Assembly: GCF_024505145.1 (NCBI RefSeq)
Contig: NZ_JANIAA010000007.1
Location: 124,001-188,000, forward strand
DNA from: Streptomyces rugosispiralis
GTDB lineage: Bacteria; Actinomycetota; Actinomycetes; Streptomycetales; Streptomycetaceae
Reading direction: 5' to 3'
Length of the DNA stretch: 64,000 bases
A model generated the notes under the pieces. It was not told where the DNA came from, did not search any database, and saw only the letters and a program-made list of their open reading frames with translations. Numbering within the stretch: position 1 is the first letter of the stretch; each line of letters begins with the position of its first letter. Position numbers and translations under genes: made by a program. Positions 53,898 through 64,000 of the stretch are shown in pieces.

Positions 53898-54060
53898 GGA
53901 CCCCGGCCGGACATCCCGGATGTGCGAGTGCGTCCGGCGGTCATCCGAGGGGAACGAGCCACCGGGCATCCCGGAGCAGCGCGGAAGGGCGCATACGACG
54001 CCGGCGGGGCGCGCCCTCGCGCACCCCGCCGCCGTCACGCAGGGACGAATCCCGGGCCGG

Positions 54061-55566
54061 TCAGCCCTCGACGCCCAGCTTCTCCAGGATCAGCTCGCGC
54101 ACCCGCGCCGCGTCCGCCTGGCCGCGCGTGGCCTTCATGACCGCGCCGACCAGCGCGCCCGCCGCCGCGACCTTGCCGCCGCGGATCTTGTCGGCGATGG
54201 CCGCGTTGGCCGCGATCGCCTCGTCCACGGCGGTGCCCAGCGCACCCTCGTCCGAGACGACCTTCAGGCCGCGCTTGGTGACGACCTCGTCCGGGTCGCC
54301 CTCACCCGCGAGGACGCCCTCGATGGTCTGGCGGGCCAGCTTGTCGTTGAGCGAACCCTCCTTGACCAGCGCGCACACCCGCGCCACCTGCGCCGGGGTG
54401 ATCGACAGCTCCGCGAGCTCCACCCCGTCCTCGTTGGCGCGGCGGGCCAGCTCGCCCATCCACCACTTACGGGCCTGGTCGGCCGGGGCACCCTCGTCCA
54501 TCGTGGCCGTGATCAGGTCGATCGCGCCCGCGTTGAGCACCGACTGCATCTCGTGCCGGGACAGGCCCCACTCCTCGCGCAGCCGGTTGCGGCGCACCCG
54601 CGGCAGCTCCGGAAGGCCGCCGCGCAGCTCCTCCACCCACGTCCGGGCGGGGGCGACCGGCACCAGGTCGGGCTCGGGGAAGTAGCGGTAGTCCTCCGCC
54701 TCCTCCTTGACCCGGCCGGAGGTCGTGGAGCCGTCCTCCTCGTGGAAGTGGCGGGTCTCCTGGATGATCGTGCCGCCGTCGTTCAGCACCGCGGCATGGC
54801 GCTGGACCTCGAAGCGGACCGCGCGCTCGACCGACCGCAGCGAGTTGACGTTCTTGGTCTCGGAGCGGGTGCCGAACTTCTCGGTGCCCTGCGGGCGCAG
54901 CGACAGGTTCACATCGCAGCGCATCTGGCCCATCTCCATGCGCGCCTCGGAGACCCCGAGCGACTTGATGAGCTCGCGCAGCTCGGTCACATACGCCTTG
55001 GCGACCTCCGGGGCCTTCTCCCCGGCGCCGACGATCGGCTTGGTGACGATCTCGATCAGCGGGATCCCGGCCCGGTTGTAGTCCAGGAGGGAGTGCTGGG
55101 CGCCGTGGATGCGGCCGGTCGCGCCACCCACATGGGTGGACTTGCCGGTGTCCTCCTCCATATGGGCGCGCTCGATCTCGACGCGGAAGACCTCACCGTC
55201 GACGTCGACGTCCAGATAGCCGTTGAAGGCGATCGGCTCGTCGTACTGCGACGTCTGGAAGTTCTTCGGCATGTCCGGATAGAAGTAGTTCTTCCGGGCG
55301 AAGCGGCACCATTCGGCGATCTCGCAGTTGAGCGCGAGCCCGATCTTGATGGCGGACTCGACGCCGGTCGCGTTGACCACCGGGAGCGAGCCGGGCAGGC
55401 CGAGGCAGGTGGGGCAGGTCTGCGTGTTGGGCTCGGCGCCGAGCGCCGTGGCGCACCCGCAGAACATCTTGGTCTTGGTGCCGAGCTCGACGTGCACCTC
55501 GAGCCCCATCACGGGGTCGTAGGTGGCGAGGGCGTCCTCGTACGACACCAGTTCAGTGACGGTCAC
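54061..55566 (-). CDS. gatB: Aspartyl/glutamyl-tRNA amidotransferase subunit B
   Basis: This subunit binds the misacylated tRNA and phosphorylates Glu- or Asp-tRNA before amidation. The 501-residue protein has [21 protein letters not shown] at the N-terminus, with the Zn cysteines continuing in [15 protein letters not shown]. The central catalytic segment includes [20 protein letters not shown]. The C-terminal helical and YqeY-like tail follows (LIGAVMK-like [22 protein letters not shown]). It is the last gene of gatC-gatA-small membrane protein-gatB. The complex supplies Gln-tRNA and Asn-tRNA where GlnRS or AsnRS is missing. Confidence 0.97.
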   Translation of the reverse strand: MTVTELVSYEDALATYDPVMGLEVHVELGTKTKMFCGCATALGAEPNTQTCPTCLGLPGSLPVVNATGVESAIKIGLALNCEIAEWCRFARKNYFYPDMPKNFQTSQYDEPIAFNGYLDVDVDGEVFRVEIERAHMEEDTGKSTHVGGATGRIHGAQHSLLDYNRAGIPLIEIVTKPIVGAGEKAPEVAKAYVTELRELIKSLGVSEARMEMGQMRCDVNLSLRPQGTEKFGTRSETKNVNSLRSVERAVRFEVQRHAAVLNDGGTIIQETRHFHEEDGSTTSGRVKEEAEDYRYFPEPDLVPVAPARTWVEELRGGLPELPRVRRNRLREEWGLSRHEMQSVLNAGAIDLITATMDEGAPADQARKWWMGELARRANEDGVELAELSITPAQVARVCALVKEGSLNDKLARQTIEGVLAGEGDPDEVVTKRGLKVVSDEGALGTAVDEAIAANAAIADKIRGGKVAAAGALVGAVMKATRGQADAARVRELILEKLGVEG

Positions 55567-55581
55567 GGAAAAACTAACCTC

Positions 55582-55821
55582 TCAGTCCGCGAGGACGTCG
55601 TCGTCGCCCATGCGCTTGAGCTCGCGGATGAGCAGGGCGACGCCGGTGACGATGGCGGCGGCCGAGACCACCGCGTCGGCCAGCTGCAGCTTGTCGTTCT
55701 CGAATCGGGCCTTCTTGGCCTGCTTCGCCACACTGACCGCGCCGAACAGCGAGGTCGCGATGGACAGGTAGGTGCCGGGCCTGGACTTCTTGAAGCCCTT
55801 CGCCTTCTTGATCGCACTCAT
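55582..55821 (-). CDS. Small membrane protein embedded in the gat operon (79 aa)
   Basis: This 79-residue protein starts [16 protein letters not shown], a basic N-terminus. One moderately hydrophobic segment ([16 protein letters not shown], about 17-32) and one stronger segment ([19 protein letters not shown], about 49-67) follow. The charged tail [14 protein letters not shown] ends it. ATG 55821 overlaps the gatA stop as ATGA, with GGAGGCACC upstream, so translation is coupled. It sits 15 bp before gatB. I recall an equivalent gene at this place in other streptomycetes. No domain is recognised; whether it serves the amidotransferase is unknown. Confidence 0.8.
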   Translation of the reverse strand: MSAIKKAKGFKKSRPGTYLSIATSLFGAVSVAKQAKKARFENDKLQLADAVVSAAAIVTGVALLIRELKRMGDDDVLAD

Positions 55822-57320
55822 AGGGACGGTGCCTCCTCGATCAGCGGGTGGCCCCACTTGTCGATGAGCGCGGCCTCGACCGCGGCACCGACCTTGTAGA
55901 GCCGGTCGTCGGCCATGGCGGGGGCGATGATCTGCAGTCCGACCGGCAGACCGTCCTCCGGTGCCAGACCGCAGGGCAGTGACATGGCCGCGTTCCCCGC
56001 GAGGTTGGTGGGAATCGTGCAGAGGTCGGCCAGATACATCGCCATCGGGTCGTCGGCGCGCTCGCCGATCGGGAAGGCGGTGGTCGGGGTGGTCGGCGAG
56101 ATCAGCACGTCGACCCGCTCGAACGCCTTCTCGAAGTCGCGCTTGATCAGCGTACGGACCTTCTGCGCGGAGCCGTAGTACGCGTCGTAGTAGCCGGAGC
56201 TGAGCGCGTAGGTGCCGAGCATGATCCGGCGCTTGACCTCGGCGCCGAAGCCCTCCGCGCGGGTGAGCGCGGTGACGTCCTCGGCGGACTTGGTGCCGTC
56301 GTCACCCACCCGCAGGCCGTAGCGCATGGCGTCGAAGCGGGCCAGGTTGGACGAGCACTCGGACGGCGCGATCAGGTAGTACGCGGCCAGCGCCTTGTCG
56401 AAGGACGGGCAGGAGATCTCCTCGATCTCGGCGCCCAGCTCGCGCAGCAGCTCCACCGACTCGTTGAAGCGCTGCATGACGCCGGCCTGGTAGCCCTCGC
56501 CCGCGAACTCCTTGACGACGCCGATCCGCATGCCCCGCACGCTTCCGTTGCGGGCGGCCTCGGCGACGGCCGGGACCGGCTCGTCGATGGAGGTCGAGTC
56601 CATCGGGTCGTGCCCGGCGATGACCTCGTGCAGCAGCGCCGCGTCCAGCACGGTGCGGGCGCAGGGGCCGCCCTGGTCGAGCGAGGACGAGAACGCCACC
56701 ATGCCGTAGCGGGAGACCCCGCCGTACGTCGGCTTGACCCCGACCGTGCCGGTGACGGCGGCGGGCTGGCGGATCGAGCCGCCGGTGTCGGTGCCGATGG
56801 CGAGCGGCGCCTGGAAGGAGGCCAGCGAGGCGGACGAGCCGCCGCCGGAGCCGCCGGGGACCCGGGTGAGGTCCCAGGGGTTGCCGGTGTGGCCGAAGGC
56901 GCTGTTCTCGGTCGAGGACCCCATGGCGAACTCGTCCATGTTGGTCTTGCCGAGGACGATCACGTCCGCGTCCCGCAGCCGCTGGGTGACGGTCGCGTCG
57001 TACGGCGGGATCCAGCCCTCGAGGATCTTGGAGCCGACCGTGGTCGGGATCCCCTTGGTGGTGAAGATGTCCTTGAGCGCGAGCGGAACGCCGGCCAGCG
57101 GTCCCAGCTTCTCGCCGCGCTCCCGCTTCGCGTCGACGGCGCGTGCCTGGGCGAGCGCCCCCTCGCGGTCCACGTGCAGGAAGGCGTGCACCTTCTCGTC
57201 CACGGCCTCGATACGGGCCAGGTGCGCCTCGGTCACCTCGACGGCGGTAACCGCGCCGGAGGCGATCCTGGCGGCGATCTCGGCCGCGGTGAGCCTGGTC
57301 AGGTCGGTCACGGTGGTCAC
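55818..57320 (-). CDS. gatA: Aspartyl/glutamyl-tRNA amidotransferase subunit A
   Basis: This amidase-signature glutaminase subunit releases ammonia from glutamine for tRNA-dependent amidation. GTG 57320 overlaps the gatC stop (GTGA) and gives 500 residues; a second GTG at 57311 is better spaced from GGGAGGA. Catalytic Lys is in [14 protein letters not shown]. The cis-Ser/Ser pair lies in [14 protein letters not shown] and [13 protein letters not shown], the amidase signature. The substrate-side [17 protein letters not shown] and [13 protein letters not shown] segments match GatA rather than general amidases. The stop overlaps the following small gene. Confidence 0.97.
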   Translation of the reverse strand: MTTVTDLTRLTAAEIAARIASGAVTAVEVTEAHLARIEAVDEKVHAFLHVDREGALAQARAVDAKRERGEKLGPLAGVPLALKDIFTTKGIPTTVGSKILEGWIPPYDATVTQRLRDADVIVLGKTNMDEFAMGSSTENSAFGHTGNPWDLTRVPGGSGGGSSASLASFQAPLAIGTDTGGSIRQPAAVTGTVGVKPTYGGVSRYGMVAFSSSLDQGGPCARTVLDAALLHEVIAGHDPMDSTSIDEPVPAVAEAARNGSVRGMRIGVVKEFAGEGYQAGVMQRFNESVELLRELGAEIEEISCPSFDKALAAYYLIAPSECSSNLARFDAMRYGLRVGDDGTKSAEDVTALTRAEGFGAEVKRRIMLGTYALSSGYYDAYYGSAQKVRTLIKRDFEKAFERVDVLISPTTPTTAFPIGERADDPMAMYLADLCTIPTNLAGNAAMSLPCGLAPEDGLPVGLQIIAPAMADDRLYKVGAAVEAALIDKWGHPLIEEAPSL

Positions 57321-57613
57321 TCCTCCCCCAGGATCTGCGGCACCTTGAAACGCTGCTGCTCCTGGGCCGGGGCGCAGGCCAGCGCCTGCTGCGGGGTCAG
57401 GGACGGACGGACCTCGTCCGGGCGCATGACGTTGGTCAGCGGCAGCGGGTGAGAGGTCGGCGGAACGTCTTGGTCGGCGACCTCGGAGACGCGGGCGACC
57501 GCGCCGATGATGTCGTCGAGCTGTCCGGCGAAGTGGTCGAGCTCTTCGGCCTTCAGCTCCAGACGCGCCAGCCGGGCGAGGTGGGCGACCTCCTCGCGCG
57601 TGATGCCAGGCAT
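57317..57613 (-). CDS. gatC: Aspartyl/glutamyl-tRNA amidotransferase subunit C
   Basis: This 98-residue subunit wraps between GatA and GatB. The start is ATG 57613 ([20 protein letters not shown]); an ATG five codons upstream lacks advantage. [22 protein letters not shown] and the conserved [20 protein letters not shown] linker are typical. The C-terminus reads RFKVPQIL. It is the first gene of the gat operon, 184 bp from the rmdB end, and its stop overlaps the gatA start. Confidence 0.96.
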   Translation of the reverse strand: MPGITREEVAHLARLARLELKAEELDHFAGQLDDIIGAVARVSEVADQDVPPTSHPLPLTNVMRPDEVRPSLTPQQALACAPAQEQQRFKVPQILGEE

Positions 57614-57748
57614 GCAGCGAATCCTCATGGGTGAGTGCGGAGTGTTTCCGGCCCAATCCTATGGCTCCCGCCGCACCGGGCGCGAAAGGCTTTGGCGCAC
57701 CGGGGTTGTGCCCCCCCTAAAGTCTCGTCGCCGGGTGCGGCCCGGTGG

Positions 57749-57797
57749 CCGGTTGTGCCCACCCGTTCCGCCCCGCGGAACGACTGCCCACAACCGG
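57749..57797 (-). terminator. Hairpin element directly after rmdB
   Basis: CCGGTTGTG pairs with CACAACCGG and, inside it, CGTTCCGC with GCGGAACG, giving a two-storey stem adjoining the rmdB stop. It resembles an intergenic repeat of streptomycetes (GTTGTGCCCACCCGTTCCGCC...). It probably terminates rmdB transcripts. Confidence 0.7.
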
Positions 57798-59909
57798 TTA
57801 CGTCACCGGCTGATCCGCGTCCTCGTCCGCCTCCGCGGTGGCGTCTTCGCTCGACGGCTCCGCCGTCTCGCGGTGCCAGCCGCCCTCACCCCGCGCCCGC
57901 AGCCACGCCGTCATCTCCTCCGGCGGCATCGCCGCGGCCACCAGCCAGCCCTGGACCGCGTCGCAGCCCAGATCCCGCAGCCGCTCCCAGGTCTCGTCGT
58001 CCTCGACGCCCTCCGCGACCACGAGCAGGCCCAGCGAATGGGCGAGGTCGACCGTACAGCGGACGATCTCCGCGTCCTCGTTGTCCACCGCCAGCCGGGC
58101 CACGAAGGAACGGTCGATCTTGAGCTCGCTCACCGGCAGCCGCCGCAGATGGACCAGCGACGAATAGCCCGTCCCGAAGTCGTCCAGCGACATCTTCACC
58201 CCATGACCGGTGAGCCCGGCCAGGGTGTCCGCGGCCCGCTGCGGGTCCTCCAGCAGGACGTGCTCGGTTATCTCCAGCTGCAGGGCGCCCGCCGGGACGC
58301 CGTGCCGGGCCAGCCGCCCGGCGACCGCGCCCGCGAAGCCGGGGGTGTGGACATCGCGCGGCGAGACGTTGACCGCGACGGGCACCTCGAGGCCGTCGGC
58401 GCGCCACCGCGCGACCTGGCCCAGGGCCGTCTCCAGGACGTACTCGGTCAGCCGGGGCATCAGCCCGGAGCTCTCGGCCATGGAGATGAACTCGTCCGGC
58501 GGCACCTTGCCCCGGTCCGGGTGCACCCAGCGCACCAGGGCCTCCAGGCCCGCCACATGGCCGTCGAAGCCGACCTTGGGCTGGTAGTGCAGCTCGACGT
58601 CGCCCGCGTCCAGGGCGCGCCGCAGATCGCCGAGCAGGCCGAGCCGGTCGGGGGTGTTGCCGTCCCGCCGCGCCTCGTACAGCTCGACTCCGCTGCGGTC
58701 CCGCTTGGCCTGGTACATCGCGACGTCGGCGCGGCGCAGCAGCCCCTCGGCGTCCAGGGCGTGGTCGGGGTAGACGGCGACGCCCGCGCTGGCCTCGAGC
58801 ACCAGGGTCAGCCCGTCCAGGTCGAGCGGGGAGCCGAGGTCGCCGACGAGGACGCGGGCGCTGCGCTGGGCGCTGGTGAGCGAGTCGGTGGTGGGCAGCA
58901 GCACCGCGAACTCGTCGCCGCCGAGCCGGGCCACCTCCGCCCCGCGCGGCAGGGCGAGCCGCAGCCGCTCGGCGATCTGGAGCAGCAGCCGGTCACCGGC
59001 CAGATGGCCCAGGGTGTCGTTGACCGAGCGGAAGCGGTCGAGGTCCAGCAGCACCAGCGCGGTCCGGGTGCCGGCCCGCTCGGCCTCGTCCAGCGCGGTC
59101 CAGGTGCGCTCCAGCAGCCACTGGCGGTTCGGCAGCCCGGTGAGCGGGTCGCGCAGCTGCTCCTCGGCGCGGACCCGGGCGATCCACAGCGTGGAGTCCA
59201 GGGCGACCAGCGGCACCGCGAACAGCGGGAGCAGCAGCGGAGTGTCCCCTGCGACGACCACGATGAGGGGGGCGATGCCGAGGAGCGCGAGGCCGACGAG
59301 GGCCTGCCGGAAGAGGGCGGTGCGGGCGACGGTGGGCAGTCCGGCGCCGGGCGGGGCGAGGGAGCACCACAGCAGGGCGCGGGTCACCCCGAGATAGACG
59401 AAGGCGGCCAGGGCCGTCTGGGGGATGGCGGACACATCCCAGGTGTCGGTGCGCCAAGGGTGTTCGACGGAGGGGGTGGTGCCGAAGGCGGCGAGGGTGA
59501 GGGCGGCCGCGCCCACCCCGAGGATGTCGACCGCGCCGTGCAGGGCGGCCTGCCGCCATCGGTGCCGGCGGGCGGCGCCGACCAGGACGACCACGGCGAG
59601 GCTGACCAGCACGGCCGGAATCCAGCCGTAGAGCAGCAGGGCCGCCAGGGTTAACGCGGCCCCGGAGCCGGTGCCGCCCCACCAGCGGTCGCGGCCTAGG
59701 GCGACCAGATGGCCGACGATGATTCCGGTGAGCACGGCGAGCGACCAGCCCACGGTTCCGTCGGGAAAGAGCGCATTGCCCGCGTCGAGCACTCGGAACA
59801 CTCCGATACCGAGTGCGAAAGCCGCCATGGCGACCGCGGCGGCCGGCAGCGCGGGCAGCACGGCCCGGCGCAGCCGCGACGCCGGGGCGGCGCTTTCGGT
59901 CGGTTTCAT
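57798..59909 (-). CDS. rmdB: Membrane GGDEF-EAL c-di-GMP enzyme RmdB, TTA-containing
   Basis: This c-di-GMP turnover protein starts at ATG 59909 (MKPTESAAPA) after GAGAGGGACGGG, giving 703 residues. An upstream in-frame reading to 60077 has no ribosome site. About eight helices fill residues 20-285. The GGDEF domain is intact ([10 protein letters not shown], 330-334), as are EAL catalytic motifs: GLEALVRW (EAL at 456-458), NVSPRD, EITEHVL, DDFGTGYSS and VAEGVE. S. coelicolor RmdB, encoded beside ligA, hydrolyses c-di-GMP and promotes development; position and architecture match. Codon 86 (59654-59652) is TTA, so translation should need bldA tRNA, linking c-di-GMP breakdown to the developmental switch. 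Confidence 0.92.
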   Translation of the reverse strand: MKPTESAAPASRLRRAVLPALPAAAVAMAAFALGIGVFRVLDAGNALFPDGTVGWSLAVLTGIIVGHLVALGRDRWWGGTGSGAALTLAALLLYGWIPAVLVSLAVVVLVGAARRHRWRQAALHGAVDILGVGAAALTLAAFGTTPSVEHPWRTDTWDVSAIPQTALAAFVYLGVTRALLWCSLAPPGAGLPTVARTALFRQALVGLALLGIAPLIVVVAGDTPLLLPLFAVPLVALDSTLWIARVRAEEQLRDPLTGLPNRQWLLERTWTALDEAERAGTRTALVLLDLDRFRSVNDTLGHLAGDRLLLQIAERLRLALPRGAEVARLGGDEFAVLLPTTDSLTSAQRSARVLVGDLGSPLDLDGLTLVLEASAGVAVYPDHALDAEGLLRRADVAMYQAKRDRSGVELYEARRDGNTPDRLGLLGDLRRALDAGDVELHYQPKVGFDGHVAGLEALVRWVHPDRGKVPPDEFISMAESSGLMPRLTEYVLETALGQVARWRADGLEVPVAVNVSPRDVHTPGFAGAVAGRLARHGVPAGALQLEITEHVLLEDPQRAADTLAGLTGHGVKMSLDDFGTGYSSLVHLRRLPVSELKIDRSFVARLAVDNEDAEIVRCTVDLAHSLGLLVVAEGVEDDETWERLRDLGCDAVQGWLVAAAMPPEEMTAWLRARGEGGWHRETAEPSSEDATAEADEDADQPVT

Positions 59910-60212
59910 ACCCGTCCCTCTCACAGCCGGCGGTGCCAGCGCCACGGCGGGCGCACACCTCAACAGTAGGCGGCAGAAGGGGAAGACGGGCGGCGATCGG
60001 CGACGGTTCCCCGAATGCCGCCCGACGATCCATGACCTTCTGCTATGCGCTGTAAGGGTGATGCCCTCCGGCTGCACCCGGGAAGTGCTCCCAGTCGTAA
60101 TCCGGCCAGGTTTGGACCCATTGAGCGGACAAGATGGCCGGAGCGCTGCGCCGGATGGGTGGAGCGGCTACTCCAGGGGCTACTCCAACCGCCGCTCCAC
60201 CGGCCGTCCGTG
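59910..60212 (-). promoter_or_regulatory. Intergenic region between ligA and rmdB
   Basis: This 303-bp spacer contains a ligA terminator candidate (60158-60201) and the presumed rmdB promoter. A duplicated CTACTCCA occurs in the hairpin loop. I could not assign -35/-10 elements. Confidence 0.45.
60158..60201 (-). terminator. Possible ligA terminator
   Basis: GGTGGAGCGG (60158-60167) pairs perfectly with CCGCTCCACC (60192-60201) across a 24-nt loop, about 12 bp after the ligA stop. Confidence 0.5.
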
Positions 60213-62438
<2,226 letters not shown>

Positions 62439-63455
62439 TTACTCAGGGTTGTCCGCGAGCGATCTCGCCGCCCGGACGCAGTGGGCCAGCGCGGCGCGGG
62501 CGTACCCGGGCGAGGCGCCCGCGAGCCCGCACGACGGGGTGACCACCACCGACTCAGCGAGAGTCGCCGGTGCCAGCCCCAGCCTGCGCCACAGCGTCCT
62601 GACACCCCCGACGCTACCGGCAGGGTCCGACAATGGGGTGTCCGTGCCGGGTACCGCGCCGATGAGGAGTGCCGTACCGCCTTCCACGGCTTCCCCGATC
62701 GCCTCCTCCTCACCCTCCGTGAGCAGCGACAGATCGAAGGAGATCCCCGCGACGCCCGCGCGCCGCAGCAGCCCGAACGGCACGGCCGGTGCGCACGAGT
62801 GCACCACCACCGGTCCGTCGGCCGCCTCCACCAGGGTCCGCAGCGCGCCCTCGACCACGCCCCGGTCCACGGCCGCGTGGGTGCGGTAGCCGCTGGCCGT
62901 ACGGACGCTCCCGCGCAGCACCGACGTCAGCGACGGCTCGTCGAGCTGCAGCACCACCTCGGCGCCCGGCACCCGGCGGCGCACCTCCGCCAGATGGGCG
63001 CGCACGCCCTCGGCGAGCGAGGCCGTGAGGTCCCGGCAGGCGCCCGGGTCGCTCAGCGCGGCCTCGCCGCCGCGCAGTTCGAGGGCGGCGGCCAGGGTCC
63101 AGGGCCCGACGGCCGACACCTTGAGCGCGCCCCGGTGCCCCTGGGTGAACTCCTCCAGCGCGTCCAGGTCCTCGCCCAGCCAGGAGCGGGCCCGCCGGGT
63201 GTCCCGGCCCGGCCGGTCGCTGATCCGCCAGCCGCTGGGCTCGACATGCGCGTACAGCTCGACCAGCATTCCGGCGGTGCGTCCGATCATGTCCGCGCCG
63301 GGCCCGCGGGCGGGCAGCTCCGGAAGGTACGGCAGGGCCTCCAGCGAGCCGGTGACGGTCTTCGCGGCCTCCCGCGCGTCGCCGCCCGGCATCGATCCGA
63401 CGCCGCTTGCCGCTCCGCGGGGCCATGGGTGGTGGGGTGTGGTCTTCTCGCTCAC
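62439..63455 (-). CDS. MetE/UROD-superfamily protein (short cobalamin-independent methionine synthase-like)
   Basis: This 338-residue protein corresponds to the C-terminal catalytic half of cobalamin-independent methionine synthase; the N-terminal half of about 400 residues is missing. It opens with ASGVGSMPGGDAREAAKTV and contains SAVGPWTLAAALELRGGE, LQLDEPSLTSVL and VVVHSCAP (His and Cys zinc ligands). TPSCGLAGASPGYAR supplies the third ligand. The fourth, normally Glu, seems to be within GISFDLSLL, so the zinc site may be modified. Such short proteins occur in actinobacteria and archaea; some archaeal ones use corrinoid methyl donors. True methionine synthesis is therefore unproven. The start is ATG 63455, and it may share a transcript with ligA. 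Confidence 0.85.
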   Translation of the reverse strand: MSEKTTPHHPWPRGAASGVGSMPGGDAREAAKTVTGSLEALPYLPELPARGPGADMIGRTAGMLVELYAHVEPSGWRISDRPGRDTRRARSWLGEDLDALEEFTQGHRGALKVSAVGPWTLAAALELRGGEAALSDPGACRDLTASLAEGVRAHLAEVRRRVPGAEVVLQLDEPSLTSVLRGSVRTASGYRTHAAVDRGVVEGALRTLVEAADGPVVVHSCAPAVPFGLLRRAGVAGISFDLSLLTEGEEEAIGEAVEGGTALLIGAVPGTDTPLSDPAGSVGGVRTLWRRLGLAPATLAESVVVTPSCGLAGASPGYARAALAHCVRAARSLADNPE

Positions 63456-63504
63456 GTAAGCGCTCCGCTGAAAGCGTTGATGTGCCGTCGGTCGTCTGCG
63501 GCAA

Positions 63505-63547
63505 CGTTGTGGCTGGTCGCGCAGTTCCCCGCGCCCCTTCGGGGCGC
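63505..63547. repeat. Streptomyces intergenic repeat, short variant
   Basis: GTTGTGGCTGGTCGCGC-AGTT-CCCCGCGCCCC-TTC-GGGGCGC occurs between the MetE-like gene and the SDR gene, with a 7-bp hairpin at 63531-63547. The copy at 53716 has a roughly 30-bp segment in place of AGTT. Confidence 0.7.
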
Positions 63548-63595
63548 CTCTCGGGGCGCCTCCGAACCTCAGCCGACCTCCGCCGCCGAGATGGC

Positions 63596-64000
63596 TCAGC
63601 CGCGTGGCCGCACCTGGAGGTCGGTGATCTCGGCGTCGTGCGGCAGGTCGAGCGCGGTCAGGATGGTCGTCGCCACGGTCTCGGGCGCGATCCAGCGCTC
63701 CGCGTCGTACTCCTTGCCCTCCTGCTGGTGCACCTTCACCTGCATCGGGGTGGCCGTGCGCCCCGGGTAGACCGTGGTCACCCGTACGCCGTTGCCGCTC
63801 TCCTCCCAGCGCAGCGCGTCGGCCAGCGCCTTGAGCCCGTGCTTACTGGCGGCGTACGCGGCCCACTGGGCGTTGGCGCGCAGCCCGGCGCCGGAGTTGA
63901 CGAAGACGACATGCCCCTGGGCGAGCCGCAGCTGCGGCAGCAGCAGCCGGGTCAGCTCGGCGGGCGCCACGAGGTTGGCGGCGAGCTGGCGGTTCCACGC
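63596..64000 (-). CDS. Short-chain dehydrogenase/reductase, 5' end outside the window
   Basis: This SDR-family NAD(P)-dependent oxidoreductase is cut by the right edge; the last 134 residues are visible. The frame remains open to base 64000 (WNRQLAANLVAPAELTRLL), so the Rossmann glycine motif is outside. Visible are the strand HVVFVNSGAGLRAN with the catalytic Ser, YAASKHGLKALADALRWEE (YxxxK) and VYPGRTATPM. The C-terminus is QVRPRG. This resembles YdfG-like SDRs with a C-terminal WIAPETVATTILTAL segment. The substrate is not inferable. Confidence 0.9.
   Translation of the reverse strand, partial: AWNRQLAANLVAPAELTRLLLPQLRLAQGHVVFVNSGAGLRANAQWAAYAASKHGLKALADALRWEESGNGVRVTTVYPGRTATPMQVKVHQQEGKEYDAERWIAPETVATTILTALDLPHDAEITDLQVRPRG

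Larger units (their letters stand above)
53669..54060. other. Intergenic region rich in Streptomyces-type repeats
   Basis: These 392 bp between the M81 gene and the end of gatB contain no credible gene. They hold one copy of the GTGGCTGGTCGCGC repeat with a GCGCCCCTTCGGGGCGC hairpin (53716-53782) and a CTCCCC...GGGGCTCCGCCCCGGACCCC element (about 53869-53903). The two convergent genes probably terminate here. Confidence 0.6.

Overview
The window is high-GC DNA whose gene content and order match the core chromosome of a Streptomyces (Actinomycetota). The grounds are conservon-type receptor/GTPase operons, the gltX - cvn - accB/accE - cimA - ilvE - leuB - pruA - serA - ilvC/N/B - gatB/A/C - rmdB - ligA order remembered from S. 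coelicolor, frequent GTG starts, very rare TTA codons and several Streptomyces-type intergenic repeats. No rRNA, tRNA, CRISPR array, insertion sequence, integrase or prophage was seen.

Layout. 35-2632 (minus): glutamyl-tRNA synthetase, a fumarylacetoacetate-hydrolase family enzyme and a 67-residue unknown. 3210-13665 (plus): two complete conservons in tandem (cvnA-B-C-D twice; membrane sensor kinase, roadblock protein, DUF742 protein, small GTPase). The two CvnB proteins are identical and their genes share a 356-bp perfect DNA tract. 13793-20287 (minus): acyl-CoA carboxylase epsilon and beta subunits, citramalate synthase, branched-chain aminotransferase and 3-isopropylmalate dehydrogenase. 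A possible isoleucine leader peptide and attenuator precede cimA. 20416-26726: Tat-type purple acid phosphatase, a 40-residue basic protein, and the proline catabolic pair with a divergent PucR-type regulator. 26735-32679: two drug-efflux/TetR pairs flanking a secreted GH6 cellulase. One pair is divergent around an array of 13-bp repeats; the other is an operon behind a 33-bp palindrome. 32898-38510 (minus): serA, ilvC, ilvN, ilvB and an ilvB leader peptide/attenuator.

38544-53668: a PAS-GGDEF-EAL protein with a degenerate EAL site, a 2-hydroxyacid dehydrogenase, an aldo/keto reductase, a lipoprotein sugar dehydrogenase, a 55-residue DUF6191 protein, a large ATP-binding LuxR regulator, a 63-residue protein, an MMPL transporter and an M81 peptidase. 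Tandem micro-duplications are common here. 54061-64000 (minus): gatCAB with an embedded small membrane protein, the c-di-GMP enzyme rmdB (with a TTA codon), ligA, a MetE-like protein and a partial SDR.

Functional themes. cimA, ilvE, leuB, ilvB/N/C and serA form a dispersed amino-acid block with transcription attenuation at ilvB and probably at cimA. pruA and proline dehydrogenase turn proline into glutamate. The conservons and two c-di-GMP proteins are signalling modules of the kind tied to development. All functions are inferred by reading translated sequence; no database search was run.
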